From: Acidobacteriota bacterium
GTDB lineage: Bacteria > Acidobacteriota > Terriglobia > Terriglobales > Acidobacteriaceae
DNA length: 57,329 nt
Reading direction: 5' to 3'
NCBI GenBank assembly: GCA_021781495.1
Contig: JAJXWS010000010.1
Coordinates: 1-57,329, forward strand
Shown here in pieces: positions 45,173 through 53,655 of the stretch. The notes below the pieces were generated by a model. That model ran no database searches and was not told where the DNA came from. It was given only the letters and a program-made list of their open reading frames with translations. Every line of letters begins with the position of its first letter. Position 1 is the first letter of the stretch. A program made the translations under genes and the position numbers.

Positions 45173-46402
45173 TCACAGGGTGCGCACATAGTTCTTGCCC
45201 GGCAACTGCCGCACGCGCCCCGCAATCTCCAGCTCAAACAGCGCCGTAAACACTTCCGAGGACGTCAGTTGCGTCTCCATCCGCTCCAGAATCTCGTCCA
45301 TCTGCAGGGACTCGTCGCTGCGCAGCACCTCCAGCACCAGCGCCTCTTCAGGTCGCAATGCCGGGTCCGGCAACAAAGATGCTCCGGCTGCCGGTTTGGA
45401 TTCAAACCCGTTCTCCGCCTCCAGCTCCAGCCGCACCTGCGAGGACAGCTCTTCCCACACGTCCTCCCACGTCGCCACCAGCTTCGCGCCCTGCTTAATC
45501 AGCGTGTTAGGCGTCCACGAGCTCTTGTTCGTCACGTTCCCCGGCACGGCAAACAGGTCGCGGTTCTGCTCCTCCGCGCAGCGTGCGGTCACGCGCGTCC
45601 CGGAGTTCTCGCTGGCCTCCACCACCAGCACCCCCACGCTCACCCCGCTCAAAATCCGGTTCCTGCGCGGAAAATTCTGCGGCGCGGGAAACGTCCCCAC
45701 CGGCAACTCGCTCACAATCGCCCCGCCCGCCGCCAGAATCTCTTCGGCCAGCTTCTTGTTTTCTTTGGGATAGATCACGTCGATCCCCGTGCCCCACACG
45801 GCCACCGTGGGCATCCGCGCCGCCAGCGCGCCCTTGTGCGCACAGGTGTCAATGCCGCGCGCCATGCCGCTCACCACCAGCATGCGCCGCGCCGCCAGGT
45901 CCCGCGCCAGCATCTCGGCCACGCCGGAGCCATACGGCGAAGGATGCCGCGTGCCCACAATCGCAATCGACGGCCGCGCCAGCAGTTGTGCATTGCCTCG
46001 CACCCACAGCACCGGCGGCGGATCATATATCTCGCGCAGCCGCTCCGGATACTCCGGGCTGCTCAGGCTCACGATCCTCGCGCCGAGCGCGGTCGTCCTG
46101 GCCCATTCCTCCTCGGCCACCTGGCGCGCCTTGCCGTCAAACACATACTGCGCCACGTGCGCCGGAAACCGCATCGCCTCCAGCTCGGTCAACGACATGC
46201 GGAAGATCTCGCGCGGCGCGCTCCACTCCCGGCTGGCCTCCAGAATGCGCCTCGGACCCAGTCCCGGCGCCATCGCCAGGGCCAGCCACGCCAGACTGTC
46301 TTCCTCCGGGCGCGCAGCGGCCGCGCCAGCCTTTTCCTCGGGCAAACTTGTCATCTTCTGCGTCCGGCAAGCGCTCTCCAGCGCACCGGCATCATCCTTC
46401 AC
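45173..46402 (-). CDS. dprA: DNA-processing protein DprA
   Basis: DprA binds incoming single-stranded DNA in natural transformation and loads RecA. The 409-residue protein has an N-terminal helix-hairpin-helix/SAM-like region (LAWLALAMAPGLGPRRILE), the Rossmann core with GTRHPSPYG, SGMARGIDTCAHKGAL, SELPVGTFPAPQNFPRRNRILSG shown as consecutive blocks, and EASENSGTRVTAR. A C-terminal winged helix follows at about residues 345-405. The start is uncertain: GTG at 46402 or ATG at 46354, neither with a good ribosome binding site. With recO and cinA in the window it fits a DNA-uptake/repair capacity, though no pilus or ComEC gene is seen. Confidence 0.93.
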   Translation of the reverse strand: MKDDAGALESACRTQKMTSLPEEKAGAAAARPEEDSLAWLALAMAPGLGPRRILEASREWSAPREIFRMSLTELEAMRFPAHVAQYVFDGKARQVAEEEWARTTALGARIVSLSSPEYPERLREIYDPPPVLWVRGNAQLLARPSIAIVGTRHPSPYGSGVAEMLARDLAARRMLVVSGMARGIDTCAHKGALAARMPTVAVWGTGIDVIYPKENKKLAEEILAAGGAIVSELPVGTFPAPQNFPRRNRILSGVSVGVLVVEASENSGTRVTARCAEEQNRDLFAVPGNVTNKSSWTPNTLIKQGAKLVATWEDVWEELSSQVRLELEAENGFESKPAAGASLLPDPALRPEEALVLEVLRSDESLQMDEILERMETQLTSSEVFTALFELEIAGRVRQLPGKNYVRTL

Positions 46403-46519
46403 AACATCTTTGCGTTGCGTTCGCGGGTAATTGCGCTCACCTTAACCGTACCTGCCCGGGAAGTCAAGCAACCCCGCCCCGCGCGAATCCTCTCCGCCCC
46501 GGCGTTACTCTAATAAAGA

Positions 46520-47404
46520 GTGAGCTTCTTATCCGATTCCCGTCTGCGTATCGCCGCCATTCGTTTTCTCAATCCCGCACCGCTGATGTGGGACTTTGAT
46601 CATCCGCCGCTCAACGCCGAGCTGGCCTCACGCTATCAAATCGACTGGATGCTCCCCTCCGAGTGCGCCGACCGCCTCGTCGCCGGCACGGCCGACATAG
46701 GCCTCGTCCCCATCGCCACGCTGGCCGGCAACCCCGCCCTGCGCGTCCTGCCCGGCTGCACCATCGCGTCCAAGGGACACATCCGCTCCCTGCTGCTCGT
46801 GCGTCGCGCCAGCCAGCCGCTCAAGGCCGTGCGCAGCGTTGCGGCCGACACCGCCAGCCGCACCACCGTCACCTACGCGCGCCTGCTCTTCCACCTGTGG
46901 GGCAACCCCGACGTTCCCTTCCTGCCCATGGCCGCCGACCTCGACGCCATGCTCGACCGCGCCGACGCCGCCATCGTCATCGGCGATCCCGCCCTGCTCG
47001 CCATGGAGGAACGCTCCAATCGAGAAGAGCGCACCGGCGAATCGCTCGTCTATCACGACCTTGCTGAGGAGTGGCGCAAACACACCGGCCTCCCCTTCGT
47101 CTCCGCCGTCTGGGCCGCGGCGCCCGCCTGCCCCATCGACGAGTCCGTCATCCGGGACTTTCTGCTCTCCCGCGACCACGGCCTGCAGAATCTGGAGCCG
47201 CTCGTGGCCGAGTGGTCCGCGCGCCTTCCCATTCCGGAAGAGACCATCCGCACCTACCTCTCCAGCAACATCCACTACATCCTCGACGACGAGTGCGTCG
47301 AAGGCATCCGCGGCTTCTTCCGCAAGGCCGCGCGCGCCGGCATCCTGCCCAGGTATGAGTTCTCGCTTCCCGAGCAAGCCGCCACCACGGCCCAAACCCG
47401 CTAG
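46520..47404 (+). CDS. mqnA: Chorismate dehydratase MqnA
   Basis: It makes 3-enolpyruvyl-benzoate from chorismate, the first step of the futalosine route to menaquinone. The 294-residue protein is a periplasmic-binding-like fold of the MqnA/MqnD family, without a signal. Typical blocks are RIAAIRFLNPAPLMWDF, CADRLVAGTADIGLVPIA, ASRTTVTYARLL and ADAAIVIGDPAL, then LPFVSAVWAA. The GTG start at 46520 is the first available; the AAAGAG before it is close. It is divergent from dprA and convergent with fabH. With the MqnP-like prenyltransferase at 18.6 kb it indicates menaquinone made by this route. Confidence 0.9.
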   Translation: MSFLSDSRLRIAAIRFLNPAPLMWDFDHPPLNAELASRYQIDWMLPSECADRLVAGTADIGLVPIATLAGNPALRVLPGCTIASKGHIRSLLLVRRASQPLKAVRSVAADTASRTTVTYARLLFHLWGNPDVPFLPMAADLDAMLDRADAAIVIGDPALLAMEERSNREERTGESLVYHDLAEEWRKHTGLPFVSAVWAAAPACPIDESVIRDFLLSRDHGLQNLEPLVAEWSARLPIPEETIRTYLSSNIHYILDDECVEGIRGFFRKAARAGILPRYEFSLPEQAATTAQTR

Positions 47405-47433
47405 CGCTCTCCGCGCTTGCACGCAAGCAAAAA

Positions 47434-47468
47434 GGCCGCTCCATCTCTGGAACGGCCCAGGCAGTTTT
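47434..47468. terminator. Intrinsic terminator between mqnA and fabH
   Basis: GGCCGCTCC (47434-47442) pairs with GGAACGGCC (47449-47457) with one mismatch and a six-base loop. TTTT follows on the plus strand and AAAAA precedes it, so it can serve both convergent genes. Confidence 0.7.
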
Positions 47469-47482
47469 CTTGCAAACTAGCT

Positions 47483-47543
47483 GACTAGCTGTCTTGTAAC
47501 GCGCCGACTCGCTGACTTGCTGTCTTGCCGACCCGCTGCCTTG
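47483..47543 (+). repeat. Degenerate 23-24-base direct repeats
   Basis: Three imperfect copies beginning GACTAGCTGTCTTG (47483), GACTCGCTGACTTG (47506) and GACCCGCTGCCTTG (47530) are spaced 23 and 24 bases apart. They abut the fabH stop codon. The function is unknown; there are too few and too divergent copies for a CRISPR array. Confidence 0.6.
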
Positions 47544-48560
47544 CTAAATCTCCCACCGCAGCAATGCAGCGCCCACCGTAAAGCCCGCGCCCACAGCGGC
47601 CAGCAGCACCAGGTCGCCCTTCTTCAGCTTGCCCTCTTCAATCGCGGTCTCCATCGCCAGCGGAATCGTCCCCGCCGAGGTGTTGCCGTACTTGTCGATA
47701 TTGATAATCACGCGCTCCGGGTCCATTCCCAGCCGGTCCGCCGTGGCCGTGATAATGCGCTTGTTCGCCTGGTGCGGAATAAAGCAGCCCAGGTCGGAGC
47801 CGGTCACGCCGTTCCGCTCCAGCACCTTCGCAGTGGCCTCGGCCATCTTGCGCACGGCAAACTTGTACACCGCCTGCCCATCCTGGAAGATGTAGTGCAT
47901 CTTCTTGTCCACGGTCTCGTGGCTTGACGGGTTCAGGCTTCCGCCGCCCTTCAGGTTCAGCGCCGCTGCGCCAGAGCCGTCAATCTCGTGCACAAAGTCG
48001 ATAAAGCCAATCTCGCCCTCGGCTGCGGGCTCCAGCAGCACCGCGCCCGCGCCGTCGCCAAACAGCACGCAGGTCGAGCGGTCCGTGTAGTCCGTCATGC
48101 GCGTATTGGCGTCCGCACCGCACACCAGCACCTTGCTGTGCGCGCCGCTCTCCACCAGCTTCACGCCCGCCTGCAGCGCAAACACAAACCCCGAGCAGCC
48201 GGCCGAGACATCAAAGCCCCACGCGCCCTTCGCGCCAATCTTGTCCTGCACCAGGCACGCCGTCGAGGGGAACATCATGTCCGGCGTCACCGTGCCCACA
48301 ATGATCACTTCCACTTCGCTCGGCTGAATGCCCCGTGCCGCCAGGCACTTCTTCGCGGCCTCCACGCACATGTCGCTTGTGCCCTTGCCCTTGGCCAGCA
48401 TGTGCCGCTCGCGGATGCCCGTCCGCTCCAGGATCCACTGGTCGGTCGTCTCCACTATCTTTTCCAGGTCTTGATTCGTCAGAACTTGCGGAGGAACGTA
48501 GGTCCCGAGCGCCGTAATCTTGGCGCGCCGGCCCACCACAGGACGCACGGTGAGGCTCAA
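47544..48560 (-). CDS. fabH: 3-oxoacyl-ACP synthase III (FabH)
   Basis: It starts fatty acid synthesis by condensing an acyl-CoA with malonyl-ACP. The 338-residue thiolase-fold enzyme has the catalytic triad Cys122 in AGCSGF, His in FIPHQANKR and Asn in YGNTSAG, and the [11 protein letters not shown]oA-binding start. The start is TTG at 48560, with AAGGAG seven bases upstream; the frame continues upstream to 48701 but without similarity. It is encoded downstream of the SRP RNA on the same strand. No plsX or fabD is next to it. Confidence 0.93.
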   Translation of the reverse strand: MSLTVRPVVGRRAKITALGTYVPPQVLTNQDLEKIVETTDQWILERTGIRERHMLAKGKGTSDMCVEAAKKCLAARGIQPSEVEVIIVGTVTPDMMFPSTACLVQDKIGAKGAWGFDVSAGCSGFVFALQAGVKLVESGAHSKVLVCGADANTRMTDYTDRSTCVLFGDGAGAVLLEPAAEGEIGFIDFVHEIDGSGAAALNLKGGGSLNPSSHETVDKKMHYIFQDGQAVYKFAVRKMAEATAKVLERNGVTGSDLGCFIPHQANKRIITATADRLGMDPERVIINIDKYGNTSAGTIPLAMETAIEEGKLKKGDLVLLAAVGAGFTVGAALLRWEI

Positions 48561-48724
48561 TGCTTTTCTCCTTGCGGCGCGAACAACGGCGGGGGTACCC
48601 GGTCTGCCGCTCCACTCAAAAAAACCTTGCCACGGCTGCACCGCAGCCCTCGGCAAAAAACAACCAGCACGGCTCTTTCGCCGCGCCGGCAGTCGGCTCA
48701 CAAAGCGCTTGCAGCGCCCAAAAA

Positions 48725-48822
48725 AGTACCGGGTGACCTACTGCGCCCGTACTAGCCCGTTACCGTTGCTTCCTTCCGGACCTGGCGGGATTGGCGGGAT
48801 TACGTCGCGTAGGACCCGGCAC
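48725..48822 (-). ncRNA. ffs: Signal recognition particle RNA (4.5S type)
   Basis: The minus strand carries the universally conserved SRP apical domain, CAGGTCCGGAAGGAAGCAAC, at about 48764-48783. The flanks close into one long hairpin: GCCGGGT-CCTAC-GCG at the 5' end (from 48820) pairs with CGC-A-GTAGG-TC-ACCCGGT at the 3' end. A CCCG/CGGG pair lies further in. A T-run (TTTTTT, 48719-48724 side) follows as terminator. At about 97 bases it is the short bacterial form without an Alu domain. It binds Ffh to target membrane proteins. Confidence 0.92.
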
Positions 48823-48927
48823 TTATAGATTTTAGCACCTGTCGCGGCCTTGTGTTTTCCTCTGCCCGCCCCGCCCGTCCCCCACCCCGAGCAACCCGGC
48901 GGATTCCCTTCCCGGTACAATAAAGGT

Positions 48928-50451
48928 GTGAGCAAAAATTCCCCGCCCACGGCCCCGACCGTGGGATTTATTTCGCTGGGCTGCCCCAAGAATCTCGTCG
49001 ACTCCGAGGTGATGATGGGCCTGCTGGACCGCGCCGGCGCGCGCCTGACCGCCCGTCCCGACGAGGCTGAAATTCTCGTCGTCAACACCTGCAGCTTCAT
49101 CGACACCGCCAAGCAGGAGTCCGTCGACACCATCCTTGAGATGGCCCGCCACAAAACCGAAGGCCGCGCCAGCAAACTCATCGTCGCCGGATGCCTGGTC
49201 GAGCGCTACCGCGACGAAATCCAGAAAAACATCCCCGAGGTCGACGCCGTCATCGGCACCGGCGAGCTGGAGTCCATCCTCGCCGCCGCCGGCATCGCAC
49301 AGCCCCCGGCCGCCGCGCCCTCGCCCTTCAACATCCTCACCGGCAGCGTCGCGCATCCCGGCCAGGAGGCACTGTCCGGCACGCACCAGCCCGAGTCCAA
49401 AGCCTCGCGGCCCGAAGGCCATCTGCGCGAGCAGCAGGGCCGCTTCCGTCGCGACGACTGGCAGGGCGCGGCGCATCTGCTGCCCACCTACCTCTACGAC
49501 GAATCCACTCCGCGACTGCTGGCCACGCCCCGCGCCTCCGCCTACATCAAGATCGCCGAAGGCTGCGACCATCCCTGCAGCTTCTGCGTCATCCCCAATC
49601 TCCGCGGCAAGTTCCGCTCGCGCCGCTTTGAGTCCGTCGTCGCCGAGGCGCAGCAGCTTGTCGCCCGCGGCGTGCAGGAGATTACCCTCATCGGCCAGGA
49701 CACCACCTGCTACGGCGAAGACCTCGGCATCAAAGACGGCCTCGCCACCCTGCTCGACGCCCTCGCCCGCATTGAAGGCCTCCGCTGGCTGCGCTTCCTC
49801 TACGCCTATCCCAACCGCATCACCGGCCGCCTGCTTCAGACCATCGCCCAGCACGACAACATCTGCAAATATCTCGACGTCCCGCTCCAGCACGCCTCGC
49901 CCGCGGTCCTCAAATCCATGAAGCGCGGCGCCGGGGCCGACATCTTCCTCAAGACCCTGGAGAAGGTGCGCGCCGCCGTTCCCGGCATCGTCCTGCGCAC
50001 CAGCTTCATCGTCGGCTTCCCCGGCGAGTCGCTCCGCGACTTTGAAATTCTGGAGCAGTTCATCGGCGAAGCAAAGTTCGACTGGCTCGGCGTCTTCAAC
50101 TACTCCGACGAGGAGGGCTCCGGCGCCCACGCGCTCGACGCCAAGGTTCCCCGGCGCACCATCGAGTCCCGCAAGCGCCGCCTGATGAAGCTGCAGCAGG
50201 GCATCAGCAAGCGCGCCCGGCAGCAGTGGATCGGCCGCGAGATGCTCATCCTCGTCGAAGGCGAAAGCGAAGAGACGCCGCTCCTCTGGGAAGGCCGCAC
50301 CCAGTTCCACGCGCCCGAGATCGACGGCAAGGTCTACATCAACGACTTCGGCGATCTCGACACGCTCGAGGCAGGCCGCTTCTATCGCGCCGAAATCACC
50401 GAGGCGCACGACTACGACGTGGTAGCCCGCGTCGTCTCCGGCCCGCTCTAA
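48928..50451 (+). CDS. rimO: Ribosomal protein S12 methylthiotransferase RimO
   Basis: This radical-SAM enzyme methylthiolates the conserved Asp of ribosomal protein S12. The 507-residue protein has the N-terminal MTTase domain with Cys19 (GCPKN), Cys55 (NTCSF) and Cys89 (AGCLVERY). The radical-SAM cluster is Cys213, Cys217 and Cys220 (CDHPCSFC), and a C-terminal TRAM domain follows. The stretch between Cys89 and Cys213 is about 56 residues longer than in E. coli RimO; the extra part (about residues 130-190) is Pro/Ala/Gln-rich and hydrophilic. GTG at 48928 follows AAAGG and precedes the conserved domain. Confidence 0.93.
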   Translation: MSKNSPPTAPTVGFISLGCPKNLVDSEVMMGLLDRAGARLTARPDEAEILVVNTCSFIDTAKQESVDTILEMARHKTEGRASKLIVAGCLVERYRDEIQKNIPEVDAVIGTGELESILAAAGIAQPPAAAPSPFNILTGSVAHPGQEALSGTHQPESKASRPEGHLREQQGRFRRDDWQGAAHLLPTYLYDESTPRLLATPRASAYIKIAEGCDHPCSFCVIPNLRGKFRSRRFESVVAEAQQLVARGVQEITLIGQDTTCYGEDLGIKDGLATLLDALARIEGLRWLRFLYAYPNRITGRLLQTIAQHDNICKYLDVPLQHASPAVLKSMKRGAGADIFLKTLEKVRAAVPGIVLRTSFIVGFPGESLRDFEILEQFIGEAKFDWLGVFNYSDEEGSGAHALDAKVPRRTIESRKRRLMKLQQGISKRARQQWIGREMLILVEGESEETPLLWEGRTQFHAPEIDGKVYINDFGDLDTLEAGRFYRAEITEAHDYDVVARVVSGPL

Positions 50452-50533
50452 TCCGCCTGCGAACCATCTTCGGATAGGATGGTCTCCGTTGCCGTTCGGC
50501 ACGGACTTATCCAGCTCCCATCCGAGGTGGTTC

Positions 50534-51592
50534 ATGACCATTCGCAATCTTGTCTGCGTTCTTCTTCTGGCCTGCGCCGCCGCCTCGCTCTCGCGCGCGC
50601 AGGTCGTCACCGGCAAAAGCTCCACCTTCGCCATCGGTGCCGACGTCTCCTTCCTGCCCCAGGCAGAGCAGCAGGGCTCCATCTTCAAGGAAAACGGCGT
50701 CGCCAGGCCCGCGCTGGAGATCCTCCGCGAGCACAGCTACAACTGGGTTCGCCTGCGCATCTTTGTCGCGCCCACCCGGCTGCCCAACAACCTCGACTAC
50801 ACCATCGCCGCCGCCCGCCGCGCCCGGGCCATGGGCTTCCACTTCCTGCTCGACTTTCACTACGCAGACGACTGGGCCGACCCCGGCCATCAGCCCAAGC
50901 CCGCCGCCTGGCAAAGCTACACCCACGCGCAACTCGTCAACGCCGTCTACGCCTACACCCGTGACACCATCACCGCCTTCCGCAACGCCGGCGTCCTGCC
51001 CGACATGGTGCAGGTCGGCAATGAAGTCTCTAACGGCATGCTCTGGCCCGACGGCAAACTGCCCGGCAACTGGGATAACTTCGCCCAGCTTCTCCAGGCC
51101 GGCATCCGCGGCGTCAGTGCCGGCAGCGCCGACCAGCCCCACCCGCTGATCATGATCCACATCGACAAGGGCGGCGACATCGCGGCCACCCGGGCTTTCT
51201 TTGACAAGCTCGCCACCTATCACGTCCCCTTCGATGTCATCGGCCAGTCCTACTACCCGTGGTGGCAGGGCAGCCTGAATGACCTGCAAGCCAACCTGGA
51301 CGCCACCATCCGCGCCTACGGTAAGGATGTCTACGTGGTCGAAACCGCCTACAACTGGAAGCCCGGCACCTACACCACGCATCCCGGCCCGTTTCCTGAG
51401 ACGCCCCAGGGACAGCGCGATTTTCTCGACGAGGTCAATCGCATCGTCCTGCAGGCCCCCGGCGGCCACGGCAAAGGCGTCTTCTGGTGGGAGCCCGCCG
51501 TCCGCGGCGACCTGGTCCAGCGCGGCTTCTTTGACGACGACGGCAACGTGCTTCCCGTCATCGGCGTCTATGACCGCTACGCCCGCCACTGA
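50534..51592 (+). CDS. Secreted arabinogalactan endo-beta-1,4-galactanase, GH53
   Basis: It cleaves beta-1,4-galactan side chains of pectin (type I arabinogalactan). The 352-residue protein has a signal peptide ending SLSRAQ and a single (beta/alpha)8 barrel. The acid/base is Glu164 in MVQVGNEVSNG and the nucleophile Glu270 in VVETAYNW. IGADVSFLPQ, HYADDWADPG and the FWWEPA motif are family signatures. GAGGTG precedes the ATG at 50534. It is secreted to the periplasm or beyond. No galactose transporter or regulator is adjacent. Confidence 0.93.
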   Translation: MTIRNLVCVLLLACAAASLSRAQVVTGKSSTFAIGADVSFLPQAEQQGSIFKENGVARPALEILREHSYNWVRLRIFVAPTRLPNNLDYTIAAARRARAMGFHFLLDFHYADDWADPGHQPKPAAWQSYTHAQLVNAVYAYTRDTITAFRNAGVLPDMVQVGNEVSNGMLWPDGKLPGNWDNFAQLLQAGIRGVSAGSADQPHPLIMIHIDKGGDIAATRAFFDKLATYHVPFDVIGQSYYPWWQGSLNDLQANLDATIRAYGKDVYVVETAYNWKPGTYTTHPGPFPETPQGQRDFLDEVNRIVLQAPGGHGKGVFWWEPAVRGDLVQRGFFDDDGNVLPVIGVYDRYARH

Positions 51593-51684
51593 GCGTGCCT
51601 GCTTCCCGCGCGGCCCTCGCGCTTCCCCCTCCGCGCCTAGTACCATAACCTCAGAGCCGCTGCCGCATGGCAGGAGCAAGTACC

Positions 51685-51915
51685 ATGCCCGCAAAGAAAA
51701 AATCCGCCAAGGTCCTGCGCTGCCCCTCCTGCGGCATGCTCGTCCAGCCCAGGGACGAGGACTTCCCGTTCTGCAGTGACCGCTGCCGCAAAATCGATCT
51801 GGGCAAGTGGGCCTCCGGCGTCTACAAGATCAGTTCCCCCATCCTCGACCCCGAAGTGCTCGAAGACCTGGGCGGCCTTACCGGCGGCCAAGACAAGGGC
51901 TCACGCCATGAATGA
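51685..51915 (+). CDS. yacG: DNA gyrase inhibitor YacG (zinc-binding)
   Basis: This 76-residue protein is of the YacG family. In E. coli, YacG binds GyrB and blocks DNA binding by gyrase. The Cys4 zinc site is CPSCG with FCSDRCRKIDLGKW, followed by an acidic tail. AGGAG lies eight bases before the ATG at 51685, which is preferred over 51667. The gene overlaps pgpA by eight bases. Confidence 0.9.
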   Translation: MPAKKKSAKVLRCPSCGMLVQPRDEDFPFCSDRCRKIDLGKWASGVYKISSPILDPEVLEDLGGLTGGQDKGSRHE

Positions 51916-52417
51916 TCGTTCCTCCGCGCCGCTCGTCCAGAGCCAGCGCGCCACCAAGTGGGCCTGGACCGTCGCCACCTTCTTCGGCGCCGGACTGGGC
52001 AAGCCCGGCCCCGGCACGTGGGGCTCCGTCGCCGCCGTGCTGCTCTGGGCGGCCTTCGCTTTCGGACTGCATCCGGCGGCCTCCACCCTGCTGCTGGCCC
52101 TGATCGCCGGCATCGCGCTCTCCGTCGCCGCCGGCATTCCTGCCGCCACCATCGTCGCCCGCGAGAGCGGCCGCAAAGACCCCGGCTTCGTCGTCGTCGA
52201 TGAGGTCGCAGGCCAGTGGATCGCCCTCCTCGGCAGCCCCGCAGACTGGCGTCATGCCCTCATCGCCCTCATCCTCTTTCGCCTCTTCGACATCACCAAG
52301 CCCTTTCCCGTGCGCCATCTTGAGCGCCTCCCCGAGGGCTCCGGCATCGTCTTCGATGATGTTGCCGCCGGGCTGTATGCTTTGGGTGTAGCATCGCTGT
52401 TGCGACTCTGGATCTAG
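51908..52417 (+). CDS. pgpA: Phosphatidylglycerophosphatase A
   Basis: This 169-residue inner-membrane enzyme dephosphorylates phosphatidylglycerophosphate to phosphatidylglycerol. GLGKPGPGTWGS, the acidic DEVAGQW, FRLFDITKPFPV and FDDVAAG are the family blocks, set among about four hydrophobic helices. The ATG at 51908 lies within the end of yacG (eight-base overlap), so the two are translationally coupled. A beta-propeller gene starts eight bases after it. Confidence 0.92.
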   Translation: MNDRSSAPLVQSQRATKWAWTVATFFGAGLGKPGPGTWGSVAAVLLWAAFAFGLHPAASTLLLALIAGIALSVAAGIPAATIVARESGRKDPGFVVVDEVAGQWIALLGSPADWRHALIALILFRLFDITKPFPVRHLERLPEGSGIVFDDVAAGLYALGVASLLRLWI

Positions 52418-52425
52418 GACTCGAC

Positions 52426-53478
52426 ATGCCCCGCTCGCGTACTCAACCCGCTGCCGAAGACACCTTCTCTGATCCGCGCATTGACGATGTCGTGCCCTCC
52501 GCTGCGCTGCCTCTCGGCGAGGTTGAGCTTCTCGGCGCGCGGCTCGGGCCCGGCCCCGCCGGACTGCCCGCCGTCATCGTCGATAACCACTCCGCCCAGG
52601 TCGTCATGAGCCGCGCCAGCCGCATCGCCTTCCGCGTGCCCGCCAAGTCCGCCACCGGCCTGGTTGAGGTCCGCTCCGTCACCGGCGTCAGCAATGCCGT
52701 CCCGCTGCGCGTGGCCCACGAGCTCTCCGGCGGACTTCACCCCGTCACCAGCCCCGCCGTCAGCCGCTCCGGCATGATCTACGCCACCATCTCCGGCCCG
52801 CGCGGCAAGCAGACCCCCGTCTCCGTCGTTCGCGTCAGCCCCGACGGCCGCGGTACCCCCTTCGTCACCGGCATCCTCAACGCCACCGGGCTCGCCTTCA
52901 GCCCCGAGGGCGACCTCTTCGTCACCTCGCGCGCCGAGGGCAATGTCTACCGCATCGACGGAGCCGGCGAGCCCACCCTCTACGCCGAGGGCATGGGCAT
53001 CGCCACCGGAGCCGTCTTTGACCGCGAGGGCAACCTCTTCGTCGGCGACCGCAGCGGCACCATCTTCAAGATCGACCCCCAGCGCCGCATCTTCGTCTAC
53101 GCCACCCTCGACCCCAGCGTCTCCGCCTATCACCTCGCCGTCGACCCCGAGGGCACCCTCTACGTCGCCGGGCCCACCCTCTGCTCCAACGAGGCCGTCT
53201 GGGCCATCAACACCCACGGCGAAGCCCGCGTCTGGTATCGCGGCCTCGGACGTCCCCAGGGCCTCGCGCTCGACAAGGACGGCAACATCTTCATCACCGC
53301 CTGCCTTCACGGCCGTCGCGGACTCGTCCGCGTCACGCCCTCCGGACAGGCATCCCTCGTCCTCAGCGGTAACAACCTCGTCGGTGTCGCCTTCTCCCCC
53401 CTCGGCACCACCATCCTCGCCACCGGCGAGGCAGTTTATGATGTGGATTTGGGGGTCGAAGGTCTCAGTCTCTTTTAG
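52426..53478 (+). CDS. Beta-propeller (NHL/SMP-30-like) protein with IPT/TIG-like N-terminus
   Basis: This 350-residue protein has an N-terminal domain of about 95 residues resembling an IPT/TIG fold (VELLGARLGPGPAGLPAVIV, then SATGLVEVRSVTGVSN). It is followed by a six-bladed propeller with repeated blocks such as GLAFSPEGDLFVTSRAEGNV, GAVFDREGNLFVGDRSGTI and GLALDKDGNIFITACLHG. No signal peptide is seen, so it may be cytoplasmic, which is unusual for IPT domains. No catalytic residues can be assigned. It follows pgpA by eight bases. Confidence 0.8.
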   Translation: MPRSRTQPAAEDTFSDPRIDDVVPSAALPLGEVELLGARLGPGPAGLPAVIVDNHSAQVVMSRASRIAFRVPAKSATGLVEVRSVTGVSNAVPLRVAHELSGGLHPVTSPAVSRSGMIYATISGPRGKQTPVSVVRVSPDGRGTPFVTGILNATGLAFSPEGDLFVTSRAEGNVYRIDGAGEPTLYAEGMGIATGAVFDREGNLFVGDRSGTIFKIDPQRRIFVYATLDPSVSAYHLAVDPEGTLYVAGPTLCSNEAVWAINTHGEARVWYRGLGRPQGLALDKDGNIFITACLHGRRGLVRVTPSGQASLVLSGNNLVGVAFSPLGTTILATGEAVYDVDLGVEGLSLF

Positions 53479-53655
53479 GCGAAGACCCGGCGCTGCGGCC
53501 CGTGCCGCCACGCCGCCCATCGTCCCCGTCGTGCCGCGATTCCATCGCCACGGAGCTGCTTGCCGCGCGGCCCAGCCGCGCAGGAGACTCTTCCCCGCTC
53601 CCGCCGCAAGCTCTCCCCGCTGGAATCGCAATTCCATGAGCAGGAAGCTGCCTGT

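Noticed and set aside
44881..45237. 118-codon minus-strand open frame upstream of topA
   Set aside because: It overlaps the end of dprA, is Arg/Cys-rich and has no domain or convincing start.
47483..47543. Possible CRISPR array
   Set aside because: Only three divergent units with no spacers of uniform length and no cas genes nearby.
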